From assembly GCA_016124585.1 (NCBI GenBank), contig WGNL01000004.1, forward strand, positions 124,001 through 188,000: 64,000 bases of DNA, written 5' to 3'. The translations under genes were made by a program, and so were the position numbers. Every line of letters begins with the position of its first letter. Positions within the stretch are counted from its first letter, which is position 1. This document shows positions 1 to 9,358 of this stretch, piece after piece. The DNA comes from Bacteroidota bacterium (GTDB lineage: Bacteria; Bacteroidota; Bacteroidia; Chitinophagales; Saprospiraceae). The notes under the pieces are model-generated. The model made no database searches. It saw nothing but the letters and a program-made list of their open reading frames with translations, and was not told where the DNA came from.

Positions 1-75
1 CGAGTCGTTTATTCCATCACTGGTGGTAGCGGCAAGAAATACACGAAAAAGGGGGACGTGACCTTGCTACGTTGA
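1..75 (+). CDS. 3' end of a T9SS type-B sorting-domain protein (partial)
   Basis: Only the last 24 codons and the TGA are inside the window. The peptide ends in KKYTKKGDVTLLR, the same pattern as the C-terminus of the type-B cargo protein encoded at 5503-7650 (KFFKKGNVTLIR). This is the last strand of the gliding-motility-associated C-terminal domain (TIGR04131 family), which directs export by the type IX system and attachment at the cell surface. The rest of the protein, and so its function, lies upstream of the window. A strong terminator follows at 95-130. Confidence 0.75.
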   Translation, partial: RVVYSITGGSGKKYTKKGDVTLLR

Positions 76-94
76 TTAAAGAATTCAAAATTAG

Positions 95-130
95 AATGGA
101 GGGGTGCCGCTTTGTGCCCCTCCATTTTTA
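95..130 (+). terminator. Rho-independent terminator
   Basis: Inverted repeat AATGGAGGGG (95-104) and CCCCTCCATT (117-126) with a 12-nt loop, followed by a T-rich run. It lies 20 bases after the stop of the type-B cargo gene. It overlaps the 5' extension of the next reading frame, which argues that the next gene starts downstream of it. Confidence 0.85.
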
Positions 131-156
131 TTTTGAAAATGCTGAAGTTGAAAAAG

Positions 157-624
157 ATGCCAATCGAAATTGATCTACTTAGATTTCAAACAAACTTGAT
201 GCTGCGCAAACAAGATGGACAGGTGTACATTCAAGATCCAATCCGAAAAAAATACTTGGTGCAGACGCCTGAAGAGATAGTTCGACAGCTTTTCCTGGCT
301 TATTTGATGCAAGAAAAAAACTACCCCAAGAACAGAATGCGAACGGAAAAAATGTTGAAAGTCAACGAGTTAACCAAAAGATGTGACATCCTAGCCTACG
401 ACTGGGAAATGCAACCGCATCTATTGGTTGAGTGCAAAGCCCCCAATGTTCCGCTCAATGAAGCCACTCTGTTACAGGTAGCAGCCTATAATTTGCCGCT
501 TCAAGTAAAGTATCTCGTAATTACCAATGGCCTCAACAATTTTTGCTGTGAAATGGACTATGCAAACGCCAGTTGGCAGTTTTTAGACGCCATTCCCATT
601 TTTCCAATTCAATCTTCTAAGTAG
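157..624 (+). CDS. Stand-alone type I restriction enzyme R N-terminal-like nuclease domain protein
   Basis: A 155-residue protein matching the HSDR_N_2-type domain (type I restriction enzyme R protein N terminus), a PD-(D/E)XK nuclease fold. Visible signature: RCDILAYD gives the acidic residue, and VECKAPN gives the E-x-K pair about 20 residues later. No helicase or translocase part is present, and no hsdM or hsdS is nearby, so this is not a working type I system. Such solitary domains are common in Bacteroidota and their role is unknown to me. An open frame reaches back to 112 (GTG), but that region is inside the upstream terminator hairpin, so I chose the ATG at 157; ATG 139 is an alternative. 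Confidence 0.75.
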   Translation: MPIEIDLLRFQTNLMLRKQDGQVYIQDPIRKKYLVQTPEEIVRQLFLAYLMQEKNYPKNRMRTEKMLKVNELTKRCDILAYDWEMQPHLLVECKAPNVPLNEATLLQVAAYNLPLQVKYLVITNGLNNFCCEMDYANASWQFLDAIPIFPIQSSK

Positions 625-764
625 AATTCCTACCTTTCGCCCTCAAAACCTAACCAAAAAGTCTCAGGTTGATTTTTATCATAAGTCATTTTAGTAGCAG
701 GATTTACGACAGAATTTCTTTAAAATGACGTGATACTAAAATGGCAGATGACAAATTTTATACT

Positions 765-1718
765 ATGGGCAAAGAAAAAATCCTCGTAATCGGCGCCAAT
801 GGCCAAATCGGTTCAGTGCTAACCGAGGCACTCAGGAAATCTTTTGGAGCCGATATGGTGATTGCCTCTGATATTCGGCAAGTTGAAGGCCATGATGGGC
901 CCTTCGAGATATTGAATGTGCTCGACCGACAAGGCATAGCCGATATGGTTAAACGCCATGGTATCACGCAGATTTATCACCTTGCAGCTATTCTTTCCGC
1001 CAGAGGCGAACAAAATCCTCTTCAAACTTGGGACATCAACATGGGCGGATTGTTCAACGTCTTCGAGGTAGCTCGGGAATCAGGGGTTTCCAAAGTTTTT
1101 TTTCCAAGTTCCATTGCTGTGTTTGGCGCCGATATTCCACGGCAAATGACCCCACAGAATGCTGTGCTTAAACCTACCACGGTGTATGGGATGAGTAAAG
1201 CGGCGGGAGAGCTTTGGAGCCAATATTATTTTCAAAAATACGGTCTGGATATCCGCTCCTTGCGCTATCCGGGTGTTATTGGTTGGCAGAGTAACCCTGG
1301 TGGGGGTACAACAGATTATGCAGTGGACATATACCATTATGCCGTTCGGGGAGAGGATTATTCCTGTTTTCTGAGTGAAAATACGTTTCTTCCCATGATT
1401 TACATGGATGATGCCATCCGTGCAACACTTGAATTAATGGATGCCCCTTCGGAAAACATCAAGGAGCGAACCAGCTATAATTTGTCAGGAATGAGCTTTT
1501 CCCCTTCTGAAATTGCTGCATGTATCCAAACTGAAATGCCAGATTTCACGGTTAGCTATTCACCTGATTTTCGCCAAAAAATAGCAGATAGCTGGCCTTC
1601 CAGCATCGATGATTCTGCTGCTCGAAAAGACTGGGATTGGCAGCCCAAATTCGACTTAAAGGGCATGACCAAAGACATGCTTTTTCAACTTCAAAAAAAA
1701 TATTCTGCGGTTGTTTAG
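765..1718 (+). CDS. tdh: NAD-dependent L-threonine 3-dehydrogenase (epimerase/SDR type)
   Basis: Oxidises L-threonine to 2-amino-3-ketobutyrate with NAD+ in the cytoplasm. It is an extended short-chain dehydrogenase: a Rossmann GANGQIG motif close to the N-terminus, a Ser-Ser pair in FPSSIAVFG, and the catalytic YGMSK (Y-x3-K). It belongs to the short (about 317-residue) epimerase-like TDH family known from Cytophaga and Flavobacterium, not the zinc alcohol-dehydrogenase type of E. coli. The next gene, 44 bases downstream, is glycine C-acetyltransferase, the following enzyme in the pathway, which makes the assignment firm. An in-frame ATG at 741 would add eight residues; 765 puts the Rossmann strand at the family-typical position. 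Confidence 0.88.
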   Translation: MGKEKILVIGANGQIGSVLTEALRKSFGADMVIASDIRQVEGHDGPFEILNVLDRQGIADMVKRHGITQIYHLAAILSARGEQNPLQTWDINMGGLFNVFEVARESGVSKVFFPSSIAVFGADIPRQMTPQNAVLKPTTVYGMSKAAGELWSQYYFQKYGLDIRSLRYPGVIGWQSNPGGGTTDYAVDIYHYAVRGEDYSCFLSENTFLPMIYMDDAIRATLELMDAPSENIKERTSYNLSGMSFSPSEIAACIQTEMPDFTVSYSPDFRQKIADSWPSSIDDSAARKDWDWQPKFDLKGMTKDMLFQLQKKYSAVV

Positions 1719-1762
1719 TGAGCAACTGCAATTCAACAATAAAGCAATTCAACTAAGTCAAT

Positions 1763-2950
1763 ATGTTCACAAACGTCCGCACATCCCTTCAATCTGAAAT
1801 TCAGGAAATCAAAGACAATGGCCTTTACAAAAAAGAGCGAGTAATTGTCACTCCGCAAGGTCCCGTTATTCGCACCGACCAAGGCCAGGAAGTGCTGAAC
1901 TTCTGTGCAAACAATTACCTCGGCTTGTCTTCCCATCCAAAGGTGATTGAGGCGGCTCATGAAGCCATTCGGACACATGGATATGGCCTCTCCTCCGTGC
2001 GTTTTATTTGTGGAACGCAAGATTTACATAAAACCTTGGAGCGGAAAATTGCTGATTTCCTTGGCCAGGAAGATGCCATTCTTTATGCTGCTGCCTTTGA
2101 TGCAAATGGTGGACTTTTTGAACCGTTGCTTGGCCAAGAAGATGCGATTATTTCCGACGAACTGAACCACGCCAGCATCATAGACGGCATTCGCTTGTGC
2201 AAAGCCGCCCGTCTCCGTTACAAACACAACGACATGGCCGACTTGGAGGAGCAGTTGAAATCGTGTCAAGGGGCTCGCCGACGCATGATTTTCACTGACG
2301 GTGCTTTCAGCATGGACGGTACTATTGCACAGCTTGATAAAATCTGTGATTTAGCTGAAAAATACGATGCAATGGTGGCCATTGACGAATGCCATGCCAC
2401 TGGTTTTTTAGGTAAAACTGGACGTGGAACCCATGAATTTCGTGGAGTAATGGATAGAGTAGATGTGATAACAGGTACCTTCGGGAAAGCGCTTGGCGGG
2501 GCAAGTGGCGGCTTCACTGCAGCTCGTCGGGAAATCGTTGAAATGTTGCGCCAGCGGAGCAGGCCGTACTTGTTTTCGAACACCCTTGCGCCAAGTATCG
2601 CAGGTGCTTCCATTGCCGTCGTGGACATGCTGACGGAGACTACTGACCTTCGTGACAAGCTGGAACGCAATACTGAATTCTTTCGCAAAGCTATGACTGA
2701 TGTGGGTTTTGATATCATCCCTGGCGTTCACCCCATTGTGCCAATTATGTTGTACGATGCGGTGTTAGCCCAGAATTTTGCAGCTAAACTTCTTGATGAG
2801 GGCATTTACGTAATCGGCTTCTTTTTTCCTGTTGTGCCAAAAGGTAAGGCTCGGATTAGAGTGCAAATTTCAGCAGCACATGAGCAGGAACATTTGGAGA
2901 AGGCAGTGGCCGCATTTACGAAAGTAGGCAAGGAGTTAGGGGTGATTTGA
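1763..2950 (+). CDS. kbl: Glycine C-acetyltransferase (2-amino-3-ketobutyrate CoA ligase)
   Basis: PLP-dependent alpha-oxoamine synthase of 395 residues, the usual family length. It cleaves 2-amino-3-ketobutyrate with CoA into glycine and acetyl-CoA, completing threonine degradation started by tdh just upstream. Visible residues: DELNHAS with the cofactor-stacking His136, DECHATG with Asp208 and His211, and [10 protein letters not shown] with the Schiff-base Lys242. It is almost certainly co-transcribed with tdh. Its TGA (2948-2950) directly abuts the stop codon of the convergent MFS gene, leaving no intergenic base for a separate terminator. Confidence 0.95.
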   Translation: MFTNVRTSLQSEIQEIKDNGLYKKERVIVTPQGPVIRTDQGQEVLNFCANNYLGLSSHPKVIEAAHEAIRTHGYGLSSVRFICGTQDLHKTLERKIADFLGQEDAILYAAAFDANGGLFEPLLGQEDAIISDELNHASIIDGIRLCKAARLRYKHNDMADLEEQLKSCQGARRRMIFTDGAFSMDGTIAQLDKICDLAEKYDAMVAIDECHATGFLGKTGRGTHEFRGVMDRVDVITGTFGKALGGASGGFTAARREIVEMLRQRSRPYLFSNTLAPSIAGASIAVVDMLTETTDLRDKLERNTEFFRKAMTDVGFDIIPGVHPIVPIMLYDAVLAQNFAAKLLDEGIYVIGFFFPVVPKGKARIRVQISAAHEQEHLEKAVAAFTKVGKELGVI

Positions 2951-4180
2951 TCACTCCTCCAAATAATCCAAATCTTTGCCGTAAGTCTCGGGCAAAAAAT
3001 ACAGCACCAAGAGAGCAATCAAAACTGTGGTTGCACCTACGGCATAGGCTCCGCCAATTTGCCCAAATTCCGCCTTCATCGCTTTGAAAAAAGGGGCAAT
3101 AACAACCAAAGCGCCTCTTGCAAAATTGGGAACTGTAGTGGTCACTGTGGCCCGAAGGTTGGTGCCAAAATTCTCTGCGGCAATTGTCACAAAAATGGCC
3201 CAATAGCCTACACCAAAACCAATCAAGAAGATTTTAAGGTAAAATGTGGTTTGGCTGATGTCGCCTGAAGTGAGGTACCAAACAATTGTAGCTGCTGAAA
3301 ATAAGTGGAAAAACAACAAGGCTTTCTTTCTGCTTTTTAGCAACTGCGACATGACTCCGCTTGCCAAATCACCCAATGTCAGTCCTGTGTAGCAATACAT
3401 GATGGCCGCACCACCAGTGGAGACTGTGTCAGTCATGCCAAATGCTTTGCTAAATTCTGGGGCAAAAGTGATGAGAATGCCCACCACAAACCATGTGGGA
3501 AGTCCAACTAAGATGCATTGCATGTATTTGAAAAAGCGGTGCTTATTTTGGAACAACTGCAAGAAATTGCCCCGTTGAACCATTTTTTCCTTGACACTAT
3601 TGAACATGCCAGATTCAAAAACTGAAATACGCAAAAGCAGCAATGCCAGGCCCAGCCCTCCTCCCACAAAATAGGCCGTGCGCCAATCCCAAACCTGACT
3701 GACAAAATAAGCAGCAACTGCGCCAAGGATGCCGATACTGGCCACAACGGTAGTGCCATAGCCTCTTTTTTCCTTGGACATTATTTCGCTGACGAGGGTT
3801 ATGCCTGCACCTAATTCACCTGCCAAGCCCACACCAGCGATAAAACGTAGGATTTTATATTGTAAAATGGTTTCAACAAAGCCGTTGCAGATATTGGCAA
3901 TGGAATACAGAATGATGGAACCGAAAAGCACCGAAAGCCGACCTTTTTTATCGCCATAAATACCCCAAGCTATGCCTCCTAGAAGCATCCCCAGCATTTG
4001 CCAATTCAGCAGGGACAATCCCATATTCTGAAGCGCTTGAGAATCGGTAATGCCAATTGCCTTGAGGCTTTCCACCCTGATTATGCTGAAAAGTAGCAAG
4101 TCATAAATGTCCACGAAATAGCCAAGTGCCGCTACAAGGATAGTGGTGTAAATGACGAGGTTGGATTTTTCGTTTTTCAT
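2951..4180 (-). CDS. MFS transporter
   Basis: A 409-residue major facilitator with about 12 hydrophobic segments. The loop 2-3 signature GIYGDKKGR is near residue 73, and TM1 carries the acidic YFVDIYD motif seen in sugar and aromatic-acid proton symporters. A second-half repeat of the loop (LKSRKK) is weak. The substrate cannot be read from sequence. It is convergent with kbl with zero spacing, so a link to threonine/glycine metabolism is not implied by operon structure. The ATG at 4178-4180 is well placed before the first membrane segment. Confidence 0.85.
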   Translation of the reverse strand: MKNEKSNLVIYTTILVAALGYFVDIYDLLLFSIIRVESLKAIGITDSQALQNMGLSLLNWQMLGMLLGGIAWGIYGDKKGRLSVLFGSIILYSIANICNGFVETILQYKILRFIAGVGLAGELGAGITLVSEIMSKEKRGYGTTVVASIGILGAVAAYFVSQVWDWRTAYFVGGGLGLALLLLRISVFESGMFNSVKEKMVQRGNFLQLFQNKHRFFKYMQCILVGLPTWFVVGILITFAPEFSKAFGMTDTVSTGGAAIMYCYTGLTLGDLASGVMSQLLKSRKKALLFFHLFSAATIVWYLTSGDISQTTFYLKIFLIGFGVGYWAIFVTIAAENFGTNLRATVTTTVPNFARGALVVIAPFFKAMKAEFGQIGGAYAVGATTVLIALLVLYFLPETYGKDLDYLEE

Positions 4181-4255
4181 AATTTGATTTTACATGGCGA
4201 AATAGCGAAAAAATTCTCAAATCAAGCTTCTCTTTCCTCAATTGCTATCAAATCC

Positions 4256-4263
4256 TATCTTTG
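4256..4263 (+). promoter_or_regulatory. Bacteroidota -7 element upstream of ychF
   Basis: TATCTTTG, a perfect match to TAnnTTTG, continued by CGCCCG. It lies 85 bases before the ychF ATG. No clear TTTG -33 box is seen at the usual distance. The same extended motif recurs before several other genes in the window. Confidence 0.6.
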
Positions 4264-4282
4264 CGCCCGTTTTGAAATAACT

Positions 4283-4322
4283 GTGAATGGGGAACTGTGA
4301 GTTTACATACACTCACCATTCA
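4283..4322 (+). repeat. Imperfect hairpin in the ychF leader
   Basis: TGAATGG (4283-4289) and TGAGT can pair with the downstream ACTCA and CCATTCA, giving an interrupted stem of 7 plus 5 base pairs with a bulge on the 5' arm. It sits between the predicted promoter and the start codon. It could be a leader structure; there is no direct evidence of regulation. Confidence 0.35.
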
Positions 4323-4347
4323 TCATTCACTTTTCACAATTATAGTA

Positions 4348-5445
4348 ATGGCTTTAAAAGCAGGCATCGTTGGCCTTCCAAACGTAGGCAAATCAACCCT
4401 TTTCAATGCATTAACCTCGGCTAAAGCCTTGGCAGCGAATTATCCATTTGCCACCAAAGACCCTAATGTTGGAGTTATTACAGTGCCAGATGTAAGACTG
4501 GATAAACTGTACGAACTGGTCAATCCAAAGGCTTTGTTGCCTACCAGCATTGAAATTGTGGACATTGCAGGCTTGATAAAAGGGGCTAGCAAAGGCGAGG
4601 GTTTGGGTAATCAATTCTTGGCCAATATTCGGGAATGTGATGCGATTGTCCATGTAGTGCGCTGTTTCCAAGATGACAACGTGGTGCACGTGGATGGTGG
4701 TGTTGACCCTGTTCGTGACAAGGAGGTAATTGATACGGAGCTGATTTTGAAAGACATCGAGACAGTGGAGAAGCGGCTTGACCGCTTGCGCAAGGCCGCC
4801 AAAGCTGGTGCCAAGGCTGAAGTACACATGGTAAGTGTGGGTGAGGCTATCATGGAACATTTGAACAACGGAAACCCCGCACGTTCCTTGCAATTGGAGG
4901 GCGATGACTTAGAATTGTTACAAGATATGCTTTTAATGACGGCCAAGCCAATCCTCTACGTCTGCAATGTGGATGAGGCAAGTGTAAAGAACGGCAATGA
5001 ATATACGGCTCGATTTATGGAAGCTGTGAAGGCTGAACCTGCCGAAGTAATTTTCATCAGCGCTGCTATTGAAGCTGAGATTGCCCAAATGGAAACCAAA
5101 GAAGAGCGTAACGAATACCTTGAAATGATGGGGCTGGAAGAGCCTGGCGTGAACCGTCTCATCCGTGCAACCTACAAGTTGCTCGACCTCATCACTTATT
5201 TTACGGTAGGTGAAAAAGAGGTAAGGGCATGGACTATTCGCCGTGGTTGGAAAGCGCCAAAGGCTGCCAGCGTCATCCACACCGATTTTGAAAAAGGATT
5301 CATTCGGGCAGAGGTCATCAAATACGATGATTACGTGAAATACGGAACAGAATCAGCTATCAAGGATGCTGGAAAAATGGGGGTCGAAGGCAAAGAGTAT
5401 ATCGTACAAGATGGTGACTGTATGCACTTCCGATTCAATGTTTGA
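4348..5445 (+). CDS. ychF: Redox-regulated ribosome-associated ATPase YchF (EngD/OLA1, Obg family)
   Basis: A 365-residue P-loop protein with the family's fixed layout. The Walker A GLPNVGKS is at residues 9-16 and the G3 motif DIAGLIKGASKGEGLG near 72. The nucleotide-specificity motif reads NVDE (207-210) instead of NKxD, which explains the ATP preference of this family. A C-terminal TGS domain covers roughly the last 85 residues. Known homologues bind ribosomes and respond to oxidative stress. A frame extension to 4297 (starting MSLHTLTIHH) is untranslated leader by comparison with the family, so the ATG at 4348 is used. Confidence 0.95.
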   Translation: MALKAGIVGLPNVGKSTLFNALTSAKALAANYPFATKDPNVGVITVPDVRLDKLYELVNPKALLPTSIEIVDIAGLIKGASKGEGLGNQFLANIRECDAIVHVVRCFQDDNVVHVDGGVDPVRDKEVIDTELILKDIETVEKRLDRLRKAAKAGAKAEVHMVSVGEAIMEHLNNGNPARSLQLEGDDLELLQDMLLMTAKPILYVCNVDEASVKNGNEYTARFMEAVKAEPAEVIFISAAIEAEIAQMETKEERNEYLEMMGLEEPGVNRLIRATYKLLDLITYFTVGEKEVRAWTIRRGWKAPKAASVIHTDFEKGFIRAEVIKYDDYVKYGTESAIKDAGKMGVEGKEYIVQDGDCMHFRFNV

Positions 5446-5502
5446 GAAAATGATTTTAGTGAAATTCTGAGTTTGACATAACTTTCTGAGTATCTAAAAT
5501 CC

Positions 5503-7650
5503 TTACCTTATCAGCGTTACATTTCCTTTCTTGAAAAACTTTGAACCACCTAAACAAGTGACTTCAACATAAAATCCATAAGCATCAGGTGGAAGCAACT
5601 TCCCTTTGTAGGTGCCGTCCCAAGCTCCATTTGGGTCATTCGTTTCAAAAATATGCTCTCCCCAGCGGTTGTAAACGACTAAATGTACCTCCGCTAAATC
5701 GTTGCCAATCACTCTGAAGCTATCATTTTTGCCATCTCCATTTGGCGTAAAACCAGTAGGTATAAATACAAATGGTTCATCACAAAGCGTAAGTACGACT
5801 ATCACAACGTCCCTTTCTACAAAGCAGCCGTTCGCATCGGTTACGGTTAAAAGATAGGTCACATCCTCTTTTGGCGTTGAGGTAGGGTTATTTATTGCTG
5901 GATTGTCCAACCAATCAGCCGGTGCCCAACTGTAGGTATATGTCGGGTCATAGCTGGCGAGTATTGACACTGCTTCCCCTCGAAAAATGGTATCCAAAAT
6001 TGGTGTTACCGTTACCGTTGGCGATACAAAAATGGTTACTTGTTTTTCAACATGACAAAAGCCGCTTGCATCGTCAATTTCGGCCGTATAAGTGGTGGTC
6101 TCAGTGGGGTTTGCAATGGGGTTTGGACTATTGGGGTCGTCCAAATTTTCAGGGGGAGACCAACTATAGGTGGCTTCAGGGAAAGCTCCGTTTGGATTGA
6201 GTTGTACATTGCCATTTCCAATGCATATCTCAGTAGAATCCTCCAACATACTATTTTCGAAGAAAAACACGGGAAAATTTTGTTCCAAAGTATCCATGCA
6301 ACCGTTTTCTGCTGTCACGATTAGTGAAAGGTTTGCATTGCCTGGGTCATAAAGCGTAAAACTGGGATTCTGTTCTTGTGTTGTCCAGGTTTGGAGATTT
6401 TGTGTAAGTGTCCATTCCCAGCTATCAATATTGGAGAGTGTGTCAATGGACGAGTCCACAATGTCGATGGTCAAACTGTCAGTACATTCAGTATTTGCCA
6501 CGTTGAAATTTGCAAACAGCGAGTTTTGAAGAATATGCACGTCAGCTGAAAAAGTATCAGAACAAACCGTATTCGGCTCGGCAATTAAGACAATATTGTA
6601 AGTTCCTGTATCACTATAAGTATAAACAGGGTTAGGTAGGGTAGAAGTGGCTCCTGGATTATTTGGGTCATTGAAAAACCAAAGAAAATCATTGGCGCTG
6701 TTGCTGTTGTTTTGGGCATTAACAGTGAAACTTTTACACAAAATTTCTGGCGTAAAAAAAGCAGCTGTTGCAATTTCACAAACGCCAATATTGACTTGGT
6801 AATCTCTTCGTTTTGATCCAATCAATTCCCCATTTCGATATTCATCCACGCAAAGGCCAATCACAAATTGTCCAATCAGATTAGGTTTACCAGTAAGCAA
6901 GCCAGTCACTGGGTCAATTGCCATGGCTGGGCTACCACCTATTTGATCGTTGACATTGTATGGTGGGGACCAAGGCACGGGCATGTAGGGAGGGGAATTG
7001 GGAGGCTGAGGCATCGGATCCATAGGATCTGCTCCTGTCAAAGGGTTGCAAAGTCGATAAACTAATGAATCCCCATCAGGGTCAATGGCCGATTGGTCAA
7101 TGGCAAAAGGTTGATTCACACAAAGATAAAGTGGTGGCCAATTATTGAAAACTGGGCTGCTGTTGCATTCTTGCAATGCCTTCGGGCCAATGATGATGCT
7201 GTAGGTTGAGCCAACATTTTCAGGGTTGATGAGATTGGAAATGGTATTGTTTCTACAGCAACGCTGGTAAGCTAGATAGTATCCATTGTCTGAATATGGG
7301 AGTGATTTTGTAACTGTATAAGAGGTAGTGTGTACGCAAACATTCGGTGGTGCTACAAAGCATTCGCTCCCAAGGTCTGGGTTAAGAGTGTCATTAAGCG
7401 TAGGGTCCAATGGTATCAAAATCTCATCAACAAGCATATTTGATTCTACATCAAAAATCCCAATAGAGGCAGGGTTGTCAAACCAAGGCTGCCCATTGTA
7501 GCAATCCCTGAAAATTGTAAACTTGATTTCATAGGTTTCATTTCCAAGGCAAGTGTATGTAATTTCACCCCCAACTATATGTGTCGCTTTTGATAAAAGT
7601 GGCATTGAAAAAAACAATACCACACAAAATAAACGGAAATGATTCGGCAT
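5503..7650 (-). CDS. Large secreted PKD-domain protein with T9SS type-B sorting domain
   Basis: A 715-residue cell-surface protein. An N-terminal signal peptide (FRLFCVVLFFSMPLLSKA) is followed by an N-terminal module beginning THIVGGEITYTC, common in Bacteroidota gliding-associated proteins. Next come PKD/Ig-like repeats (for example YTYSDTGTYNIVLIAEPN and YSWSPPENLDDPNSPNP), then a type-B C-terminal domain (FIPTGFTPNGDGKNDSFRV to the final VTLIR). Export is expected through Sec and then the type IX system. A frame extension starts at a TTG (7671), but the ATG at 7650 places the signal peptide properly. The ligand is unknown; an adhesin-like role is inferred. Confidence 0.85.
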   Translation of the reverse strand: MPNHFRLFCVVLFFSMPLLSKATHIVGGEITYTCLGNETYEIKFTIFRDCYNGQPWFDNPASIGIFDVESNMLVDEILIPLDPTLNDTLNPDLGSECFVAPPNVCVHTTSYTVTKSLPYSDNGYYLAYQRCCRNNTISNLINPENVGSTYSIIIGPKALQECNSSPVFNNWPPLYLCVNQPFAIDQSAIDPDGDSLVYRLCNPLTGADPMDPMPQPPNSPPYMPVPWSPPYNVNDQIGGSPAMAIDPVTGLLTGKPNLIGQFVIGLCVDEYRNGELIGSKRRDYQVNIGVCEIATAAFFTPEILCKSFTVNAQNNSNSANDFLWFFNDPNNPGATSTLPNPVYTYSDTGTYNIVLIAEPNTVCSDTFSADVHILQNSLFANFNVANTECTDSLTIDIVDSSIDTLSNIDSWEWTLTQNLQTWTTQEQNPSFTLYDPGNANLSLIVTAENGCMDTLEQNFPVFFFENSMLEDSTEICIGNGNVQLNPNGAFPEATYSWSPPENLDDPNSPNPIANPTETTTYTAEIDDASGFCHVEKQVTIFVSPTVTVTPILDTIFRGEAVSILASYDPTYTYSWAPADWLDNPAINNPTSTPKEDVTYLLTVTDANGCFVERDVVIVVLTLCDEPFVFIPTGFTPNGDGKNDSFRVIGNDLAEVHLVVYNRWGEHIFETNDPNGAWDGTYKGKLLPPDAYGFYVEVTCLGGSKFFKKGNVTLIR

Positions 7651-7790
7651 GTCTTTATTAGTTTTTGGCAAAACAGAATCTTGTGGTACAAGTTAAGGAC
7701 ATCGGCTCGTTTAGCGCCGCTAAAGTCTGCTAAATGTTCCATTTTGGCAAAAAAACGGACAAACTTGGTTCATATAATTTGATGCCTTCC

Positions 7791-7798
7791 TACCTTGT
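7791..7798 (+). promoter_or_regulatory. Probable -7 element upstream of nnr
   Basis: TACCTTGT followed by CGCTCGG, a near match to TAnnTTTG with the GC-rich extension seen before other housekeeping genes here. It is 46 bases upstream of the nnr start. A TTG lies at 7765-7767, slightly far for a -33 box. Confidence 0.4.
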
Positions 7799-7843
7799 CG
7801 CTCGGATTTTTAAAGCTATGGCCCCCGAAATACATTCCCTAAC

Positions 7844-9358
7844 ATGAAGATTATTAACACAGCCCAAATTAGAAACTTAGACAAGGCCACTATACGGTCA
7901 GAAGGCTTGGATTCCCATGATTTGATGGAGCGGGCTTCCAATGTTTTTTGTAACTGGTTCTCAAAACAGTTTTCAGACCGCAACAAAAAGGTATATGTTC
8001 TCTGTGGAACTGGAAATAACGGTGGCGATGGTTTGGCTATTTCCAGACTACTGGCTGCCAATTATTACGAAGTTTTCCCCATCACTCTCCAAATTGGTCA
8101 CACCAAAAGCGCTGACAATTTGAAAAATTTGGAGCTTTTGAGTTTGACTTCCACACATACCCCTCTTGAAGTTCTTGAAAATGATGAGTTTCCAGTATTC
8201 AGCACAGGCAGTATCCTCATCGATGCAGTCTTTGGCTCAGGCCTGAACAAACCTGTAGCGGGCTACTGGGCAAGTTTTTTTGAAAAAGTAAATGCCTTGG
8301 ATGTCATTCGGGTTGCTGTGGACATCCCGTCCGGCATGTTTGCTGACCAACACACAGATGGCATTTCAATTAATGCGGATTGGACTTTCAGCTTTGAAAT
8401 GCCCAAGCTGGCTTTCTTTTTTGCAGAAAACCAACACAGGTTAGGCAATTGGATCTTTGGCAGCATCGGTTTGGACAAAGTTTACATGGCAAATGAGCCT
8501 ACAACCAATTTTATGTTGGATAAAAAAATGTTGAAGCCTTTGCTTCGCACCCGGCTTCGGCATGACCACAAAGGCAGTTTTGGACACGCCCTGCTTGTGG
8601 CAGGAAGTTACGGTAAAATAGGTGCAGCTATCTTGGCTGCTCGTTCCTGCCTGCGGAGTGGAGCGGGCCTAGTTACCATACATGCCCCTAAGTGTGGATA
8701 CGAAATTTTGCAAATTGCCATTCCAGAAGCAATGGTAAGTGTGGATGAACATCAATTTGCCATAAGCAGTTTGCACGAGGAACTAAACAAATACAGGGCC
8801 GTTGGAATTGGTTGTGGCATTGGCACCAACGAATTGACGGCTACAGCCTTGGCTTCGATTTTGAGGAAAACAACTGCTCCAGTTGTGCTGGATGCGGATG
8901 CGCTGAACTTGTTGGCTGGGCATCCCAATTTTTTTCAGTTGTTGCCGAAGGGAAGCATCCTGACTCCGCACTTGCGGGAGTTTGAGCGGATGTTTGGTAC
9001 ATCAACGAACGATTTTGAACGCAATGATTTGCAGGTTCGTAAAGCGCAGGAGCTTGGCGTTTACTTGATATTGAAAGGGGCAAATACCTCAATAGCTTGC
9101 CCAGACGGCTGTTGTTTTTTCAACAATACAGGCAACCCTGGCATGGCTACTGGCGGAAGTGGCGATGTGTTGACGGGTATCCTCACAGGGCTTCTGGCAC
9201 AAGGTTATTCCCCTTTGCATGCTTGCCAATTGGGTGTTTACCTTCACGGGCTCGCTGGTGACTTGGCGATGGATGAAATGCAACAGGAAGCTCTTCTGGC
9301 AGGAGACATCACTTCCCATTTGGGCCAAGCTTTCAAGCAACTAAAATCGGCGGGATGA
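7844..9358 (+). CDS. nnr: Bifunctional NAD(P)H-hydrate epimerase / ADP-dependent NAD(P)H-hydrate dehydratase
   Basis: Repairs damaged NADHX and NADPHX. The 504-residue protein has the two usual domains. The N-terminal YjeF_N epimerase domain carries CGTGNNGGDG at about 54-63 and the acidic VAVDIPSG near 158. The C-terminal ribokinase-like dehydratase domain has HALLVAGSYGKIG, LDADALN (349-355), LTPHLREF and the diagnostic NTGNPGMATGGSGD (428-441), ending in the catalytic Asp441. The stop overlaps the rlmH start by four bases (ATGA), indicating translational coupling. Confidence 0.95.
   Translation: MKIINTAQIRNLDKATIRSEGLDSHDLMERASNVFCNWFSKQFSDRNKKVYVLCGTGNNGGDGLAISRLLAANYYEVFPITLQIGHTKSADNLKNLELLSLTSTHTPLEVLENDEFPVFSTGSILIDAVFGSGLNKPVAGYWASFFEKVNALDVIRVAVDIPSGMFADQHTDGISINADWTFSFEMPKLAFFFAENQHRLGNWIFGSIGLDKVYMANEPTTNFMLDKKMLKPLLRTRLRHDHKGSFGHALLVAGSYGKIGAAILAARSCLRSGAGLVTIHAPKCGYEILQIAIPEAMVSVDEHQFAISSLHEELNKYRAVGIGCGIGTNELTATALASILRKTTAPVVLDADALNLLAGHPNFFQLLPKGSILTPHLREFERMFGTSTNDFERNDLQVRKAQELGVYLILKGANTSIACPDGCCFFNNTGNPGMATGGSGDVLTGILTGLLAQGYSPLHACQLGVYLHGLAGDLAMDEMQQEALLAGDITSHLGQAFKQLKSAG

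Noticed and set aside
157-624. Possible type I restriction-modification system
   Set aside because: Only the small HSDR_N-like domain is present; there is no helicase, methylase or specificity subunit within the window.
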